Notes: a model not told the origin generated them from the letters alone. Numbered from the stretch's first letter, positions 6,088 to 14,709 are shown. The stretch: 15,271 nt of DNA from Gammaproteobacteria bacterium (GCA_016214925.1 JACRMO010000212.1:9196-24466), one strand, 5' to 3'. Program-made: numbers and translations.

Positions 6088-9000
6088 TTAATCTGTTGTC
6101 ATGACGCGTTGCCACAGCGCGGTCACCTGCGCGCGCAATTCGCGGAACTCATCGGCCGCGACCAGCGCCGGCAATTCCTGCAAGGTCAGCTCATGCACGC
6201 GCTTGCGGTAGCGCCGGTAGGCCTCGGCCAGCAGTTCGGCGGGCCCCGGCGTCCCTGGCCCCGGCAGATCAAGGCCAGGCGCGAGCAGCCCATCCGCGCC
6301 GAGCATTTCCAGCAAGCGAATATTATCGCTCCAGACCAGCAAATTGGGGTGGTCGTGCGCGTACCGCAAGACGAGGTATTGCACCATAAATTCGATGTCG
6401 GCGATACCTCCGACCCCCTGCTTGAGGTCGAAGCGCTCAGGGTCGCGGTCGGCCAGTTCCTGGCGCATACGCTCGCGCATTTCGCGGACTTCGCGCTGCA
6501 CCGTCCGCGGATCGCGCGACCGCCCCAGCACCTCGCGGCGTACCGTAGCGAAGGCCTCACCCAGCACGGCATCGCCGGCCACCGGCCGCGCCCGCACCAG
6601 GGCCTGATGTTCCCAGGTCCAGGCCTCGTTGCGCTGATAGTCGGCGAACGCCTCCAGGCTGGTGACAAGCAGGCCCGACGCACCGCTGGGACGCCAGCGC
6701 ATGTCGACCTCATAGAGCACGCCGGCCGGGGTCAGGGTATTGAGCAGATGAATGATGCGTTGGCCGAGGCGCGCGAAGAACACCGGGGTATCGAGCGGCT
6801 TGGCGCCCCATTTATCACCATCGGTGCGCGCCGCGCCGCCCTGGGCCGCGTGCAGAAACACCAGATCCAGATCGGAGCCGTAACCCAGCTCGATGCCACC
6901 GAGTTTGCCGTAGGCAATGATCGCGAATCCCGCCGGCTGCCGGCGTCCTTCCGGGCAACCGCCCGGTACGCCGTGGCGCCGAACCATATGTGCCCAGCAC
7001 AGCGCCAGCACCTCTTTCAGGATCACCTCGGCGAGATCGGTCAGATGATCGCTGACCCGCATCAAGGGCGTCGCGCCCAGCACATCCGCCGCGGCCACGC
7101 GCAGCACCGCGGCCTTCTGAAACTGGCGCAGGGCATCCATCTGTTGTTCCAGATCCTCGGCATCGATCTGCGCCATGCGCAGCGCCAGCTGCCGCTCCAG
7201 ATCGGTCCGTTGCGGCGGTGTGTACAAATGCCGTGGGTCGAGCAATTCATCGAGCAGCAGCGGATAACGCGCCAGGCGTTCGGCGATCCAGGGACTGGCC
7301 GCGCACAGCCGCACCAGTTGCGACAAGGCCATGGGGTTCTCGACCAACAATGCCAGATAGGCGCTGCGACCGGCGATGGCTTCGATCACCGCCAATACGC
7401 GCACGAAGGTCTGCGCCGGGTCCGAGGCCTTGCTGACCGCGCCGAGCAACAGCGGCATGAGCCTATCCATGCGCGGACGGCCGCGGGTACCCAGAGTCCG
7501 CAACGCCGGTCCATCGCGGAATGCGTTTAGGCGCCGAAGAATTTCCTCGCAGTCATCCTCATTGACCGTTGCGAACAGACGCCGGACGGCATCCGCGCCC
7601 GACACGCCGGTCCAAAGCGCTGCGAAATTCGCGTCGCTCGAACTTGTAGCAGACGGCGCATTTGTTGCTGTATTGATCGACGTATTGATCGCAGCTTGGG
7701 GGGCACTGAACACCTGTTCGAACTGACCATGGACGAAACGCCGATGCTTGTCCAAGGCTCGCAGGAACGTGTCCCAATCCGGATAACCCAAGGTAAAGGC
7801 CAGGCGCAACCGTGCAGTATCGTCCTCGGGCAGTTGATGGGTTTGCTCGTCGGCATACGCCTGTAGACGATTCTCCACTCGGCGCAGAAAACGGTAGGCT
7901 TCCGCCAAGCGCTCGGCGGCGTACGCCGGCAACAAATACAATTGCGCCAAGCGTGACAACACCGTCAACAGACTGCGCTCGCGCAGCAGTGGCTCGCGAC
8001 CGCCACGCACCAACTGAAAGGCCTGGGCGATGAACTCGACCTCGCGGATGCCGCCGGGACCGAGCTTGATATCCTGGCGCAGGCCGCGCCGTTCCAGTTC
8101 CTGTTGGATCAGCACCTTCATTTCGCGCAATTGTTCGAAGGCGCCGAAATCCAGGTAACGCCGATACACGAACGGCCGCAGCAGCTCCTCCAATTCGGCG
8201 ATCGCCTCGGGTGCGCCCGCTAGCGCGCGCGCCTTGACCATGGCGTAGCGTTCCCATTCGCGACCCTGCGATTGGTAATAATCCTCCAGCGCCGCGAAGC
8301 TCATCGCCATCGGCCCGCTGTCGCCATACGGCCGCAGGCGCATGTCGACGCGGTAGACGAAACCCGCTGCTGTCACATCGTTGAGCGCCTGAATCAGCCG
8401 CTGCGACAGCCGGATGAAAAATTCCTCATGGCTGATTCCGCGTCGGCCACGGCGCCGATTGAGATCTTGGCCCGCTTCCGGAAAGGCGAAGATCAGATCG
8501 ATATCGGACGAAAAATTCAGCTCGCGCGCGCCGAGCTTGCCCATGCCCAACACCACCAGCCGCTGCGGTTGGCCGGTTGCGGCCCCCACAGTGATCCCCG
8601 CAGTGTTCATGGGCGTACCCAGCTCGCGGCATTGCCAAGCGTAGAGCGTATCCAATGCGGCATTGACGCAGGCATCGGCCAGGGCCGACAGATCCTCCAA
8701 CACTTCCTCGACCCGCGCCCAACCGGCCAGATCGCGCCAAGCGATGCGTACCATTTCGCGCCGCCGCAACTGGCGCAGGGCCAGCGCGAGTTCCGCATCG
8801 TCCGTCACGGCGGCCAACGCGCGTTCGGCCTTGCTGCGCAATTCACCGACGGCGTAATCGCCGAGCAGATCACCGCTGACCAATAGATCGTCCAGCAACC
8901 CGGGATCGCGCGCGCAGGCCCGCGCAACGAAATCGCTGCCCGCCCAGACCCGGCCCACTATGCGCAGAAAATCCGCCTGCGCGGGTGGCGTGAGCCCGGC

Positions 9001-9099
9001 CTCCGCGGCAGCGGCGCTATAGGCCTCCCACTGCGCAGCCACCTCGGCCTGAAGTTCGGCCGGCACGGCGCTCAATACGGATTCTGTGGACGGGTTCAC
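6088..9099 (-). CDS. glnE: Bifunctional glutamine synthetase adenylyltransferase/adenylyl-removing enzyme
   Basis: A 1003-residue protein with two nucleotidyltransferase domains. The N-terminal (adenylyl-removing) half has GMGKLGARELNFSSDIDLIF at 185-204 with Asp199 and Asp201. The C-terminal (adenylylating) half has AYGKLGGIELGYGSDLDLVF at 729-748. Both carry the G-S-x-D-x-D metal-binding pattern, with LGPGGIREVEFIAQ (346-359) and GVGGIADIEFMVQY as the matching follow-up motifs. The enzyme adds or removes AMP on glutamine synthetase in response to PII and glutamine. The start is a GTG at 9097-9099 with GAGGTG 8 bases upstream; no better start is in frame. It is about 57 residues longer than the E. 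coli protein (946), partly from a low-complexity Asn/Thr/Ser linker near 470-490. It is the first gene of the - strand run and is divergent from pilU. Confidence 0.97.
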   Translation of the reverse strand: MNPSTESVLSAVPAELQAEVAAQWEAYSAAAAEAGLTPPAQADFLRIVGRVWAGSDFVARACARDPGLLDDLLVSGDLLGDYAVGELRSKAERALAAVTDDAELALALRQLRRREMVRIAWRDLAGWARVEEVLEDLSALADACVNAALDTLYAWQCRELGTPMNTAGITVGAATGQPQRLVVLGMGKLGARELNFSSDIDLIFAFPEAGQDLNRRRGRRGISHEEFFIRLSQRLIQALNDVTAAGFVYRVDMRLRPYGDSGPMAMSFAALEDYYQSQGREWERYAMVKARALAGAPEAIAELEELLRPFVYRRYLDFGAFEQLREMKVLIQQELERRGLRQDIKLGPGGIREVEFIAQAFQLVRGGREPLLRERSLLTVLSRLAQLYLLPAYAAERLAEAYRFLRRVENRLQAYADEQTHQLPEDDTARLRLAFTLGYPDWDTFLRALDKHRRFVHGQFEQVFSAPQAAINTSINTATNAPSATSSSDANFAALWTGVSGADAVRRLFATVNEDDCEEILRRLNAFRDGPALRTLGTRGRPRMDRLMPLLLGAVSKASDPAQTFVRVLAVIEAIAGRSAYLALLVENPMALSQLVRLCAASPWIAERLARYPLLLDELLDPRHLYTPPQRTDLERQLALRMAQIDAEDLEQQMDALRQFQKAAVLRVAAADVLGATPLMRVSDHLTDLAEVILKEVLALCWAHMVRRHGVPGGCPEGRRQPAGFAIIAYGKLGGIELGYGSDLDLVFLHAAQGGAARTDGDKWGAKPLDTPVFFARLGQRIIHLLNTLTPAGVLYEVDMRWRPSGASGLLVTSLEAFADYQRNEAWTWEHQALVRARPVAGDAVLGEAFATVRREVLGRSRDPRTVQREVREMRERMRQELADRDPERFDLKQGVGGIADIEFMVQYLVLRYAHDHPNLLVWSDNIRLLEMLGADGLLAPGLDLPGPGTPGPAELLAEAYRRYRKRVHELTLQELPALVAADEFRELRAQVTALWQRVMTTD

Positions 9100-9427
9100 A
9101 CTTGATGCACCTCGACTTGCTCATCAATAGCTTACCGCGAATGTCCTAATCCCGCCCGCTCGGACAAGTCCTGCGCGAACGAGGCCGGAAAATAGCGAGA
9201 GCAGACGGTTTTGCTCTCGCCCGGCCGAGCGCCGCGAGCGGCCGGAACGAACTGCCAAGGCGGAGAACTCCGTTACTCCCCCTTGGCAATCCCCCATCGC
9301 CAAACACCTGCACTCGTGCGGCTCAAGGCATGCGGGGGCGCGCCGACACCCTATGAGCAATCGGCCTTCCGCATTGGCGCGCTCGCGTGCCGGTCATTCA
9401 ACCAACAACGCTTCGCGGGGAACGGAG
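9100..9427. other. Gap between divergent glnE and pilU, with two hairpins
   Basis: No gene is supported in these 328 bases. Two stem-loops stand out. In the first, GCGAGAGCA (9195-9203) pairs with 9212-9220, and the flanking GGCCGG (9183-9188) pairs with CCGGCC (9221-9226). In the second, TGCCAAGG (9253-9260) pairs with 9281-9288. Neither is followed by a T-tract. The promoters of glnE and pilU must lie here, but I see no convincing -35/-10 pair on either strand. The part nearest pilU (about 9290-9420) has coding-like composition in several frames but no homology I recognise. Confidence 0.5.
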
Positions 9428-10627
9428 ATGGAATTCAAAGATTTTCTCAAGATCATGGTGATGAAAGATGCCTCGGACCTGTATCTGAGCACGGGCGCAC
9501 CCGCGTGCATGAAATTTCATGGTCAGTTGAAGGTCGTCGACAAGGCCACCATGACGCCGGATCGCATCAAGGAAATCGCCTATGCGCTCATGGATGCGGA
9601 ACAGATCAGACAGTTCGAACACAAGCCGGAGATGAATCTGGCCATTTCGGAAACCGGCGTCGGCCGCTTTCGCGTGAATATTTTCAAACAGCGCAATACC
9701 ATCGGCTTAGTGGTGCGTAATATCAAAACCCAGATCCCGCAGTGGCAGGAACTCGGTCTGCCACAGACTCTCACCGAAGTGATCATGGCCAAGCGCGGCC
9801 TGGTGTTGTTCGTCGGCGCCACCGGTTCCGGTAAATCCACGTCGTTGGCTTCGCTGATCGACTACCGCAACACCCACACCGCCGGGCACATCATCACCAT
9901 TGAAGATCCGGTCGAGTTCATCCATCAACACAAGATGTCGATCGTCAATCAACGCGAAGTCGGTCTCGATACCGACACCTATGAAGACGCGCTGAAGAAT
10001 ACCCTGCGCCAAGCGCCCGATGTGATTCTGATCGGTGAGATTCGTGACCGCGAGACCATGGAGCACGCCATCACCTTCGCCGAAACCGGCCACTTGGCGA
10101 TCTCCACGCTGCATGCCAACAACGCCAACCAGGCGCTGGATCGCATCATCTACTTCTTCCCGGAAGACCGCCGCAATCAGTTGCTGCTGGACCTGTCGTT
10201 GAATCTGCGCGCGTTCGTCTCGCAGCGTCTGGTCCCGACCGTCGACGGCAAACGCTCGGCGGCGATCGAAATCCTGCTCGGCACACCGCTGGTGCAGGAC
10301 ATGATCCGTCGCGGCGATGTGCATGAGATCAAGGAAGTCATGTCTAAGTCGGAAAATATCGGCATGCAGACTTTCGACAGCGCACTGTATCGCCTGCACA
10401 TGGACGGCCGCATCTCGCTTGATGAAGCGCTACGCAACGCCGATTCGCCGAACAACCTGCGCCTGCGCATCAATCTCAGCAGCGAGCAGCCGGGCCAGCC
10501 GCCGGTGGCGGTCAAGGCGCCGAGCCTCAGTCTGGAAGGAGAAGAGCCGCCGGAGCTTCCGCGCCGCAGCGCCGGTCTGTCTGCGGGCGGCAATACCGGA
10601 CTCTCACTGGCAATAGCCGACGACTGA
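9428..10627 (+). CDS. pilU: Twitching motility ATPase PilU (PilT/PilU family)
   Basis: A 399-residue hexameric-type secretion ATPase that powers type IV pilus retraction together with PilT at the cytoplasmic face of the inner membrane. Seen: Walker A GATGSGKST (130-138), the Asp box HIITIEDPVEFIHQH (154-168), the Walker B region DVILIGEIRD (198-207), the His box TGHLAISTLHANN (220-232) and GMQTFDSALY (312-321). PilU rather than PilT is chosen because PilT's AIRNLIRE-like element is absent, the sequence follows the PilU pattern (MEF start, RIIYFFPEDRR), and there is an extended Pro/Ser-rich tail after about residue 350. The ATG at 9428 is preferred over one at 9353, since homologues begin MEF and a GGGGA ribosome site lies 6 bases upstream. 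pilT, its usual neighbour, is not upstream. A terminator follows. Confidence 0.93.
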   Translation: MEFKDFLKIMVMKDASDLYLSTGAPACMKFHGQLKVVDKATMTPDRIKEIAYALMDAEQIRQFEHKPEMNLAISETGVGRFRVNIFKQRNTIGLVVRNIKTQIPQWQELGLPQTLTEVIMAKRGLVLFVGATGSGKSTSLASLIDYRNTHTAGHIITIEDPVEFIHQHKMSIVNQREVGLDTDTYEDALKNTLRQAPDVILIGEIRDRETMEHAITFAETGHLAISTLHANNANQALDRIIYFFPEDRRNQLLLDLSLNLRAFVSQRLVPTVDGKRSAAIEILLGTPLVQDMIRRGDVHEIKEVMSKSENIGMQTFDSALYRLHMDGRISLDEALRNADSPNNLRLRINLSSEQPGQPPVAVKAPSLSLEGEEPPELPRRSAGLSAGGNTGLSLAIADD

Positions 10628-10650
10628 AACGCCACCCAACATATATATGC

Positions 10651-10675
10651 AAGCCCCGCCCAGCGGGGCTTTTTT
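10651..10675 (+). terminator. Intrinsic terminator after pilU
   Basis: AGCCCCGC (10652-10659) pairs with GCGGGGCT (10663-10670) around a 3-base loop, followed by a run of Ts to 10675. It lies 24 bases past the pilU stop and isolates pilU from the sigma-factor unit. Confidence 0.92.
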
Positions 10676-10705
10676 CATGCCCCTGGCTTCTAACCTCACT
10701 AATTT

Positions 10706-10735
10706 GGAATAATCCCCGACGACGACTCGTCTTGA
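10706..10735 (+). promoter_or_regulatory. Candidate ECF sigma-dependent promoter (autoregulatory)
   Basis: GGAATAA at 10706-10712 resembles the GGAA-type -35 element of ECF sigma factors, and 16 bases later GTCTTGA (10729-10735) fits a GTC-type -10. It lies 40 bases before the sigma-factor start. Autoregulation of ECF sigma factors is common, but this site is inferred from pattern alone. Confidence 0.45.
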
Positions 10736-10775
10736 TCTATGCGGAGGAATCCGCCCGCATCACAAGGGATACGCC

Positions 10776-11336
10776 ATGAATCTGCTGAATCTGTTTTGCC
10801 GCGGCCAGGAATTCAGGCAGCGCCTGGAGCAGAGCCGCACCCGGCTCTATCGTCTGGCCTATGCCTGGTGCCACGACGCGGCGCTAGCCGACGATCTCAC
10901 GCAGGAAACCCTGGAAAAGGCGCTGAAGAAAAAAGACCAGTTGCGCGACCCCGCGGCGCTGGAGACCTGGCTGTTCAGCATCCTGACCAATTGCTGGCGC
11001 GATCACTTCCGCCGCTCGCGCGACATGGTCGACATCGACGATGTACCGCTGGAACACCCAGTCACGCCGGAACTGGAACATCAGCAACATGAGATTGTCC
11101 GCGCGGTACGCGCCGCCATCGCGCAGCTTCCCGTCGGTCAACGCCAAGTGTTGACGCTGGTCGACATCGAGGACTGCTCATATATCGAGGTCGCGAATAT
11201 TCTCGGCGTGCCGGTCGGCACGGTGATGAGCCGTCTGTGCCGCGCCCGCCGCGCCTTGAAGGAAGCCCTGCTCGATTCCAATGTGGTACCCGAGGGATCC
11301 GCAACGCCGATTCAGCGCATCCGGAGGATCAAGTAA
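10776..11336 (+). CDS. ECF-type RNA polymerase sigma factor
   Basis: A 186-residue sigma-70-family protein with only regions 2 and 4, as in extracytoplasmic-function sigma factors. Region 2 spans about residues 20-86, with ADDLTQETLEKAL (38-50) and the aromatic-rich ETWLFSILTNCWRDHFRR (63-80) used in promoter melting and -10 recognition. Region 4 spans about 107-163, with LPVGQRQVLTLVDIED (118-133) and the DNA-binding helix-turn-helix ending in VPVGTVMSRLCRARR. No extra C-terminal domain is present. The ATG at 10776 has AAGGG 7 bases upstream. The stop overlaps the start of the next gene by one base (TAATG), so the pair is coupled. That partner looks like its membrane-bound anti-sigma factor. 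The regulon and the inducing signal are unknown. Confidence 0.93.
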   Translation: MNLLNLFCRGQEFRQRLEQSRTRLYRLAYAWCHDAALADDLTQETLEKALKKKDQLRDPAALETWLFSILTNCWRDHFRRSRDMVDIDDVPLEHPVTPELEHQQHEIVRAVRAAIAQLPVGQRQVLTLVDIEDCSYIEVANILGVPVGTVMSRLCRARRALKEALLDSNVVPEGSATPIQRIRRIK

Positions 11337-12085
11337 TGTCCACCGACCACAATCTCTCTGACGAACAGCTGAGCGCCTTCGTCGACGGCCAGCTCGATAT
11401 GGATGAGAAAAGCCGCATCTTGGGCGCGCTCAATGCAGACGAAGATCTCAGCCGGCGCGCCTGCGAACTCCGCCGTCTGCACGATTTGGTGCGACACGCC
11501 TATGACGCTCCGCCGACACCGCCGTTCCGCAGGCCGCTGGATACGCATGGCCGGGGTTGGCGTCAGGCTGTCGCCGCCGCTTTGCTGCTGGCCATGGGCG
11601 GCACAGCCGGATGGGTCGCGCATGCGCGACAACACCAGCCGCTGAACTTGCAGGCGATGTATCTCGACGAAGAAAAGGCCTTCCAGACCAGCGCGCTCGA
11701 GCAGGCGCCGGCGCATGGCGAGTACAAGGTTCTGCTGCACCTCAGCAGCGCGGAACCGGAAAAACTGGAGCGTGCCCTGGACACCGCGGAACAGCTGCTC
11801 AGCACCTACCGAAGACTTGACCAGCCCATTGAAGTGGAACTGGTCGCCAATGCCGGCGGCCTGGAGTTGCTGCGCGCGGACATCTCGCCGTTCGCCGAGC
11901 GCGTGCGCGCCTTGCAGCATCAGTACGACAACCTGACCTTCATGGCCTGTCAGACCGCACTGGATCGCCTGCGCCGGGAGCGGCATCTAAGCCCCGATCT
12001 GCTGCCCGAGGCGTTGATCACGCCGAATGCGCTAGAGGAGATTCTCAGCCGCTTGCAGCAGGGCTGGGTGTATATCAGCGTCTAA
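11336..12085 (+). CDS. Putative membrane anti-sigma factor with C-terminal DsrE-like domain
   Basis: A 249-residue protein. The N-terminus (1-60) contains LSDEQLSAFVDGQLDMDE and a following helix, the pattern of cytosolic anti-sigma domains, but without the zinc-binding His-x3-Cys-x2-Cys. A single membrane helix (about 75-97, AAALLLAMGGTAGWVAH) follows. The remainder (about 128-249) matches the DsrE/DsrF fold pattern: a first strand YKVLLHLSS, IEVELVANAGGLELL (165-179), FMACQTALDRL with Cys205 in the conserved cysteine position, and a terminal LQQGWVYISV. The only other cysteine is Cys43. DsrE proteins act in sulfur-relay reactions; here the domain should lie in the periplasm and is inferred to sense a signal. 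The ATG at 11336 has GGAGG 8 bases upstream and overlaps the sigma-factor stop. The domain assignments rest on motif recognition. Confidence 0.8.
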   Translation: MSTDHNLSDEQLSAFVDGQLDMDEKSRILGALNADEDLSRRACELRRLHDLVRHAYDAPPTPPFRRPLDTHGRGWRQAVAAALLLAMGGTAGWVAHARQHQPLNLQAMYLDEEKAFQTSALEQAPAHGEYKVLLHLSSAEPEKLERALDTAEQLLSTYRRLDQPIEVELVANAGGLELLRADISPFAERVRALQHQYDNLTFMACQTALDRLRRERHLSPDLLPEALITPNALEEILSRLQQGWVYISV

Positions 12086-12089
12086 AAAC

Positions 12090-12177
12090 GTAGGTTGGGG
12101 TGAAGCGGTTTTGGCCGAACCCCAACAAATCCACCGTTGGTTGATCGTTGGGGTTCGCTGCGCTCACCCCAACCTAC
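12090..12177. repeat. Composite palindromic repeat, copy 2 of a family
   Basis: The outer arm GTAGGTTGGGGTGA (12090-12103) is the exact reverse complement of 12164-12177. The inner arm GAACCCCAAC (12117-12126) is the reverse complement of 12147-12156. Layout and sequence match the element at 5026-5137: the right arms share 23 of 28 bases, including the core CGCTGCGCTC. It starts 4 bases after the stop of the anti-sigma-like gene. Confidence 0.85.
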
Positions 12178-12188
12178 ATGAGAGCCAT

Positions 12189-12223
12189 AAAAAAGCCCCG
12201 GCGGCGAACCACCGGGGCTTTTT
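12189..12223. terminator. Bidirectional intrinsic terminator between the anti-sigma gene and groEL
   Basis: A run of As, GCCCCGG (12195-12201), an inner loop, CCGGGGC (12212-12218) and a run of Ts form a stem that can end transcription from both sides. It lies 26 bases past the groEL stop and just past the palindromic repeat on the other side. Confidence 0.92.
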
Positions 12224-12249
12224 GTTTTACAGCGGCGTAACGCCAGGGC

Positions 12250-13956
<1,707 letters not shown>

Positions 13957-14247
13957 TTAGCCTTCGATGACCGCCATGATGTCTTCTTCGCGCATCACCA
14001 GCAGGTCTTCACCGTCCACCTTAACCTCGGTGCCGCTGTACTTACCGAACAGGACCTTGTCGCCGACCTTCACGTCAAGCGGGCGAACCGTGCCATTTTC
14101 CAGAATTTTGCCCTTGCCGGCGGCCTTCACTTCACCGCGGACCGGCTTTTCGGCGGCGGCATCCGGGATCACGATCCCACCGGGGGATTTGCGCTCTTCC
14201 TCCATGCGCTTGATGATCACGCGATCATGCAACGGACGAATATTCAT
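13957..14247 (-). CDS. groES: Co-chaperonin GroES (Cpn10)
   Basis: A 96-residue protein, the usual GroES length, which forms the seven-membered lid that closes the GroEL chamber. Seen: [18 protein letters not shown] at the N-terminus, the mobile loop around residues 16-32 with [12 protein letters not shown] that contacts Gro[19 protein letters not shown] (60-76) and the C-terminal [12 protein letters not shown]. The ATG at 14247 has AAGGAG 9 bases upstream. It is the first gene of the groES-groEL operon, with a CIRCE operator and a sigma70-like promoter upstream. An fxsA-like remnant lies next upstream, the arrangement also seen in E. coli. Confidence 0.99.
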   Translation of the reverse strand: MNIRPLHDRVIIKRMEEERKSPGGIVIPDAAAEKPVRGEVKAAGKGKILENGTVRPLDVKVGDKVLFGKYSGTEVKVDGEDLLVMREEDIMAVIEG

Positions 14248-14310
14248 CGGGTTTTTCTCCTTGAAACTGCTTCACTTGGATTTGAAACGACTGGGTTTGA
14301 CTGAGTGCTG

Positions 14311-14337
14311 TTAGCACTCGTTATCAGTGAGTGCCAA
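14311..14337. promoter_or_regulatory. CIRCE operator (HrcA binding site) of groES-groEL
   Basis: TTAGCACTC (14311-14319), a 9-base spacer and GAGTGCCAA (14329-14337) match the CIRCE consensus TTAGCACTC-N9-GAGTGCTAA with one mismatch. The site abuts the -10 box of the promoter, the usual position for repression by HrcA in the absence of heat stress. A third half-site lies at 14303-14309. Confidence 0.95.
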
Positions 14338-14364
14338 TGATAGCGGCGAGTTGGGCGGAGTCAA
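14337..14364 (-). promoter_or_regulatory. Sigma70-like promoter of groES-groEL
   Basis: On the - strand TTGACT (14364-14359) and TATCAT (14342-14337) are separated by 16 bases. The CIRCE operator begins at the last base of the -10 box, so a bound repressor would cover the transcription start. Confidence 0.75.
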
Positions 14365-14376
14365 GGGAGAGGCGCA

Positions 14377-14532
14377 TTATTCGTCATCCTCGCGCCGGAA
14401 TTCGCCTTCCAGGGTTACCGGCCCCTCGGCCGGGGGTGGTCCGGCCTGTGGCGGCCCGACCTTGATGAGCAGGTAAATCTCGATCAGCGGGATCGAGAAA
14501 AAGATCAGCATGAGGATAGGCATAGGACGCAT
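14377..14532 (-). pseudogene. fxsA: FxsA remnant with large internal deletion
   Basis: An open frame of 51 codons from ATG 14532 to TAA 14377. Residues 1-26 (MRPMPILMLIFFSIPLIE followed by IYLLIKVG) match the first membrane helix of FxsA, the inner-membrane protein linked to phage F exclusion in E. coli and encoded beside groES. Residues 40-51 (TLEGEFRREDDE) match the far C-terminal tail (E. coli TFDGEYQRKDDE). The roughly 100 residues that normally lie between, including the other membrane helices, are missing and replaced by a Pro/Gly-rich link. The frame is intact, so a short membrane peptide could still be made. There is no clear ribosome site before the ATG. The stop lies 13 bases from the groES -35 box. 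This call rests on recall of E. coli FxsA. Confidence 0.65.
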
Positions 14533-14582
14533 GGCCGCACCATACCGGATGCCAGGAATCAGGGAAACACCCGTAGGAACGG

Positions 14583-14627
14583 CCTTGGCCGCGAACCGGT
14601 AATTTCACGAACCGTTCGCGGCCAAGG
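14583..14627. repeat. REP-like hairpin between fxsA remnant and cutA
   Basis: A 14-base arm CCTTGGCCGCGAAC (14583-14596) is the exact reverse complement of 14614-14627, with a further CGGT/ACCG pairing inside offset by one base. It is preceded by GTAGGAACGG (14573-14582). The pattern resembles the REP-type 'ggccttggccgcgaa' elements common in pseudomonads and relatives. There is no T-tract. Confidence 0.7.
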
Positions 14628-14697
14628 GGAATAAGCCGGAACTGCAGCGCATCTTTAAAAAGCAGTCGAGCCCCTTTCGCCTGCCGGGACCATCCGC

Positions 14698-14703
14698 TAT
14701 CTT
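14698..14703 (+). promoter_or_regulatory. cutA: Possible -10 box for a leaderless cutA transcript
   Basis: TATCTT ends 6 bases before the cutA ATG, so transcription would start at about the A of the ATG. No Shine-Dalgarno sequence precedes the start. The -35 region (TTTCGC at 14675-14680) is weak, so this is tentative. Confidence 0.3.
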
Positions 14704-14709
14704 CCCGCC

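Noticed and set aside
5171..6091. 306-codon + strand open frame antisense to ilvE
   Set aside because: ilvE is certain on the other strand, and the + product is a His/Ala/Gly-rich shadow without motifs.
6082..7530. 482-codon open frame on the + strand, antisense to glnE
   Set aside because: It lies wholly over the clearly conserved glnE and ilvE start region, and its product is rich in Gln, Arg and His without any domain. Long antisense frames are expected in GC-rich genes.
9124..9360. 78-codon - strand open frame in the glnE-pilU gap
   Set aside because: It has no ribosome site or homology I recognise, and it spans both hairpins.
9353..9427. Longer start for pilU, adding 25 residues
   Set aside because: PilU homologues begin MEF, the added residues look non-conserved, and the inner ATG has a suitable ribosome site.
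14384..14608. 74-codon - strand open frame upstream of groES
   Set aside because: The overlapping frame 14377-14532 encodes clear FxsA ends; this other frame gives a Pro/Arg/Gly-rich product and runs through the REP-like hairpin.
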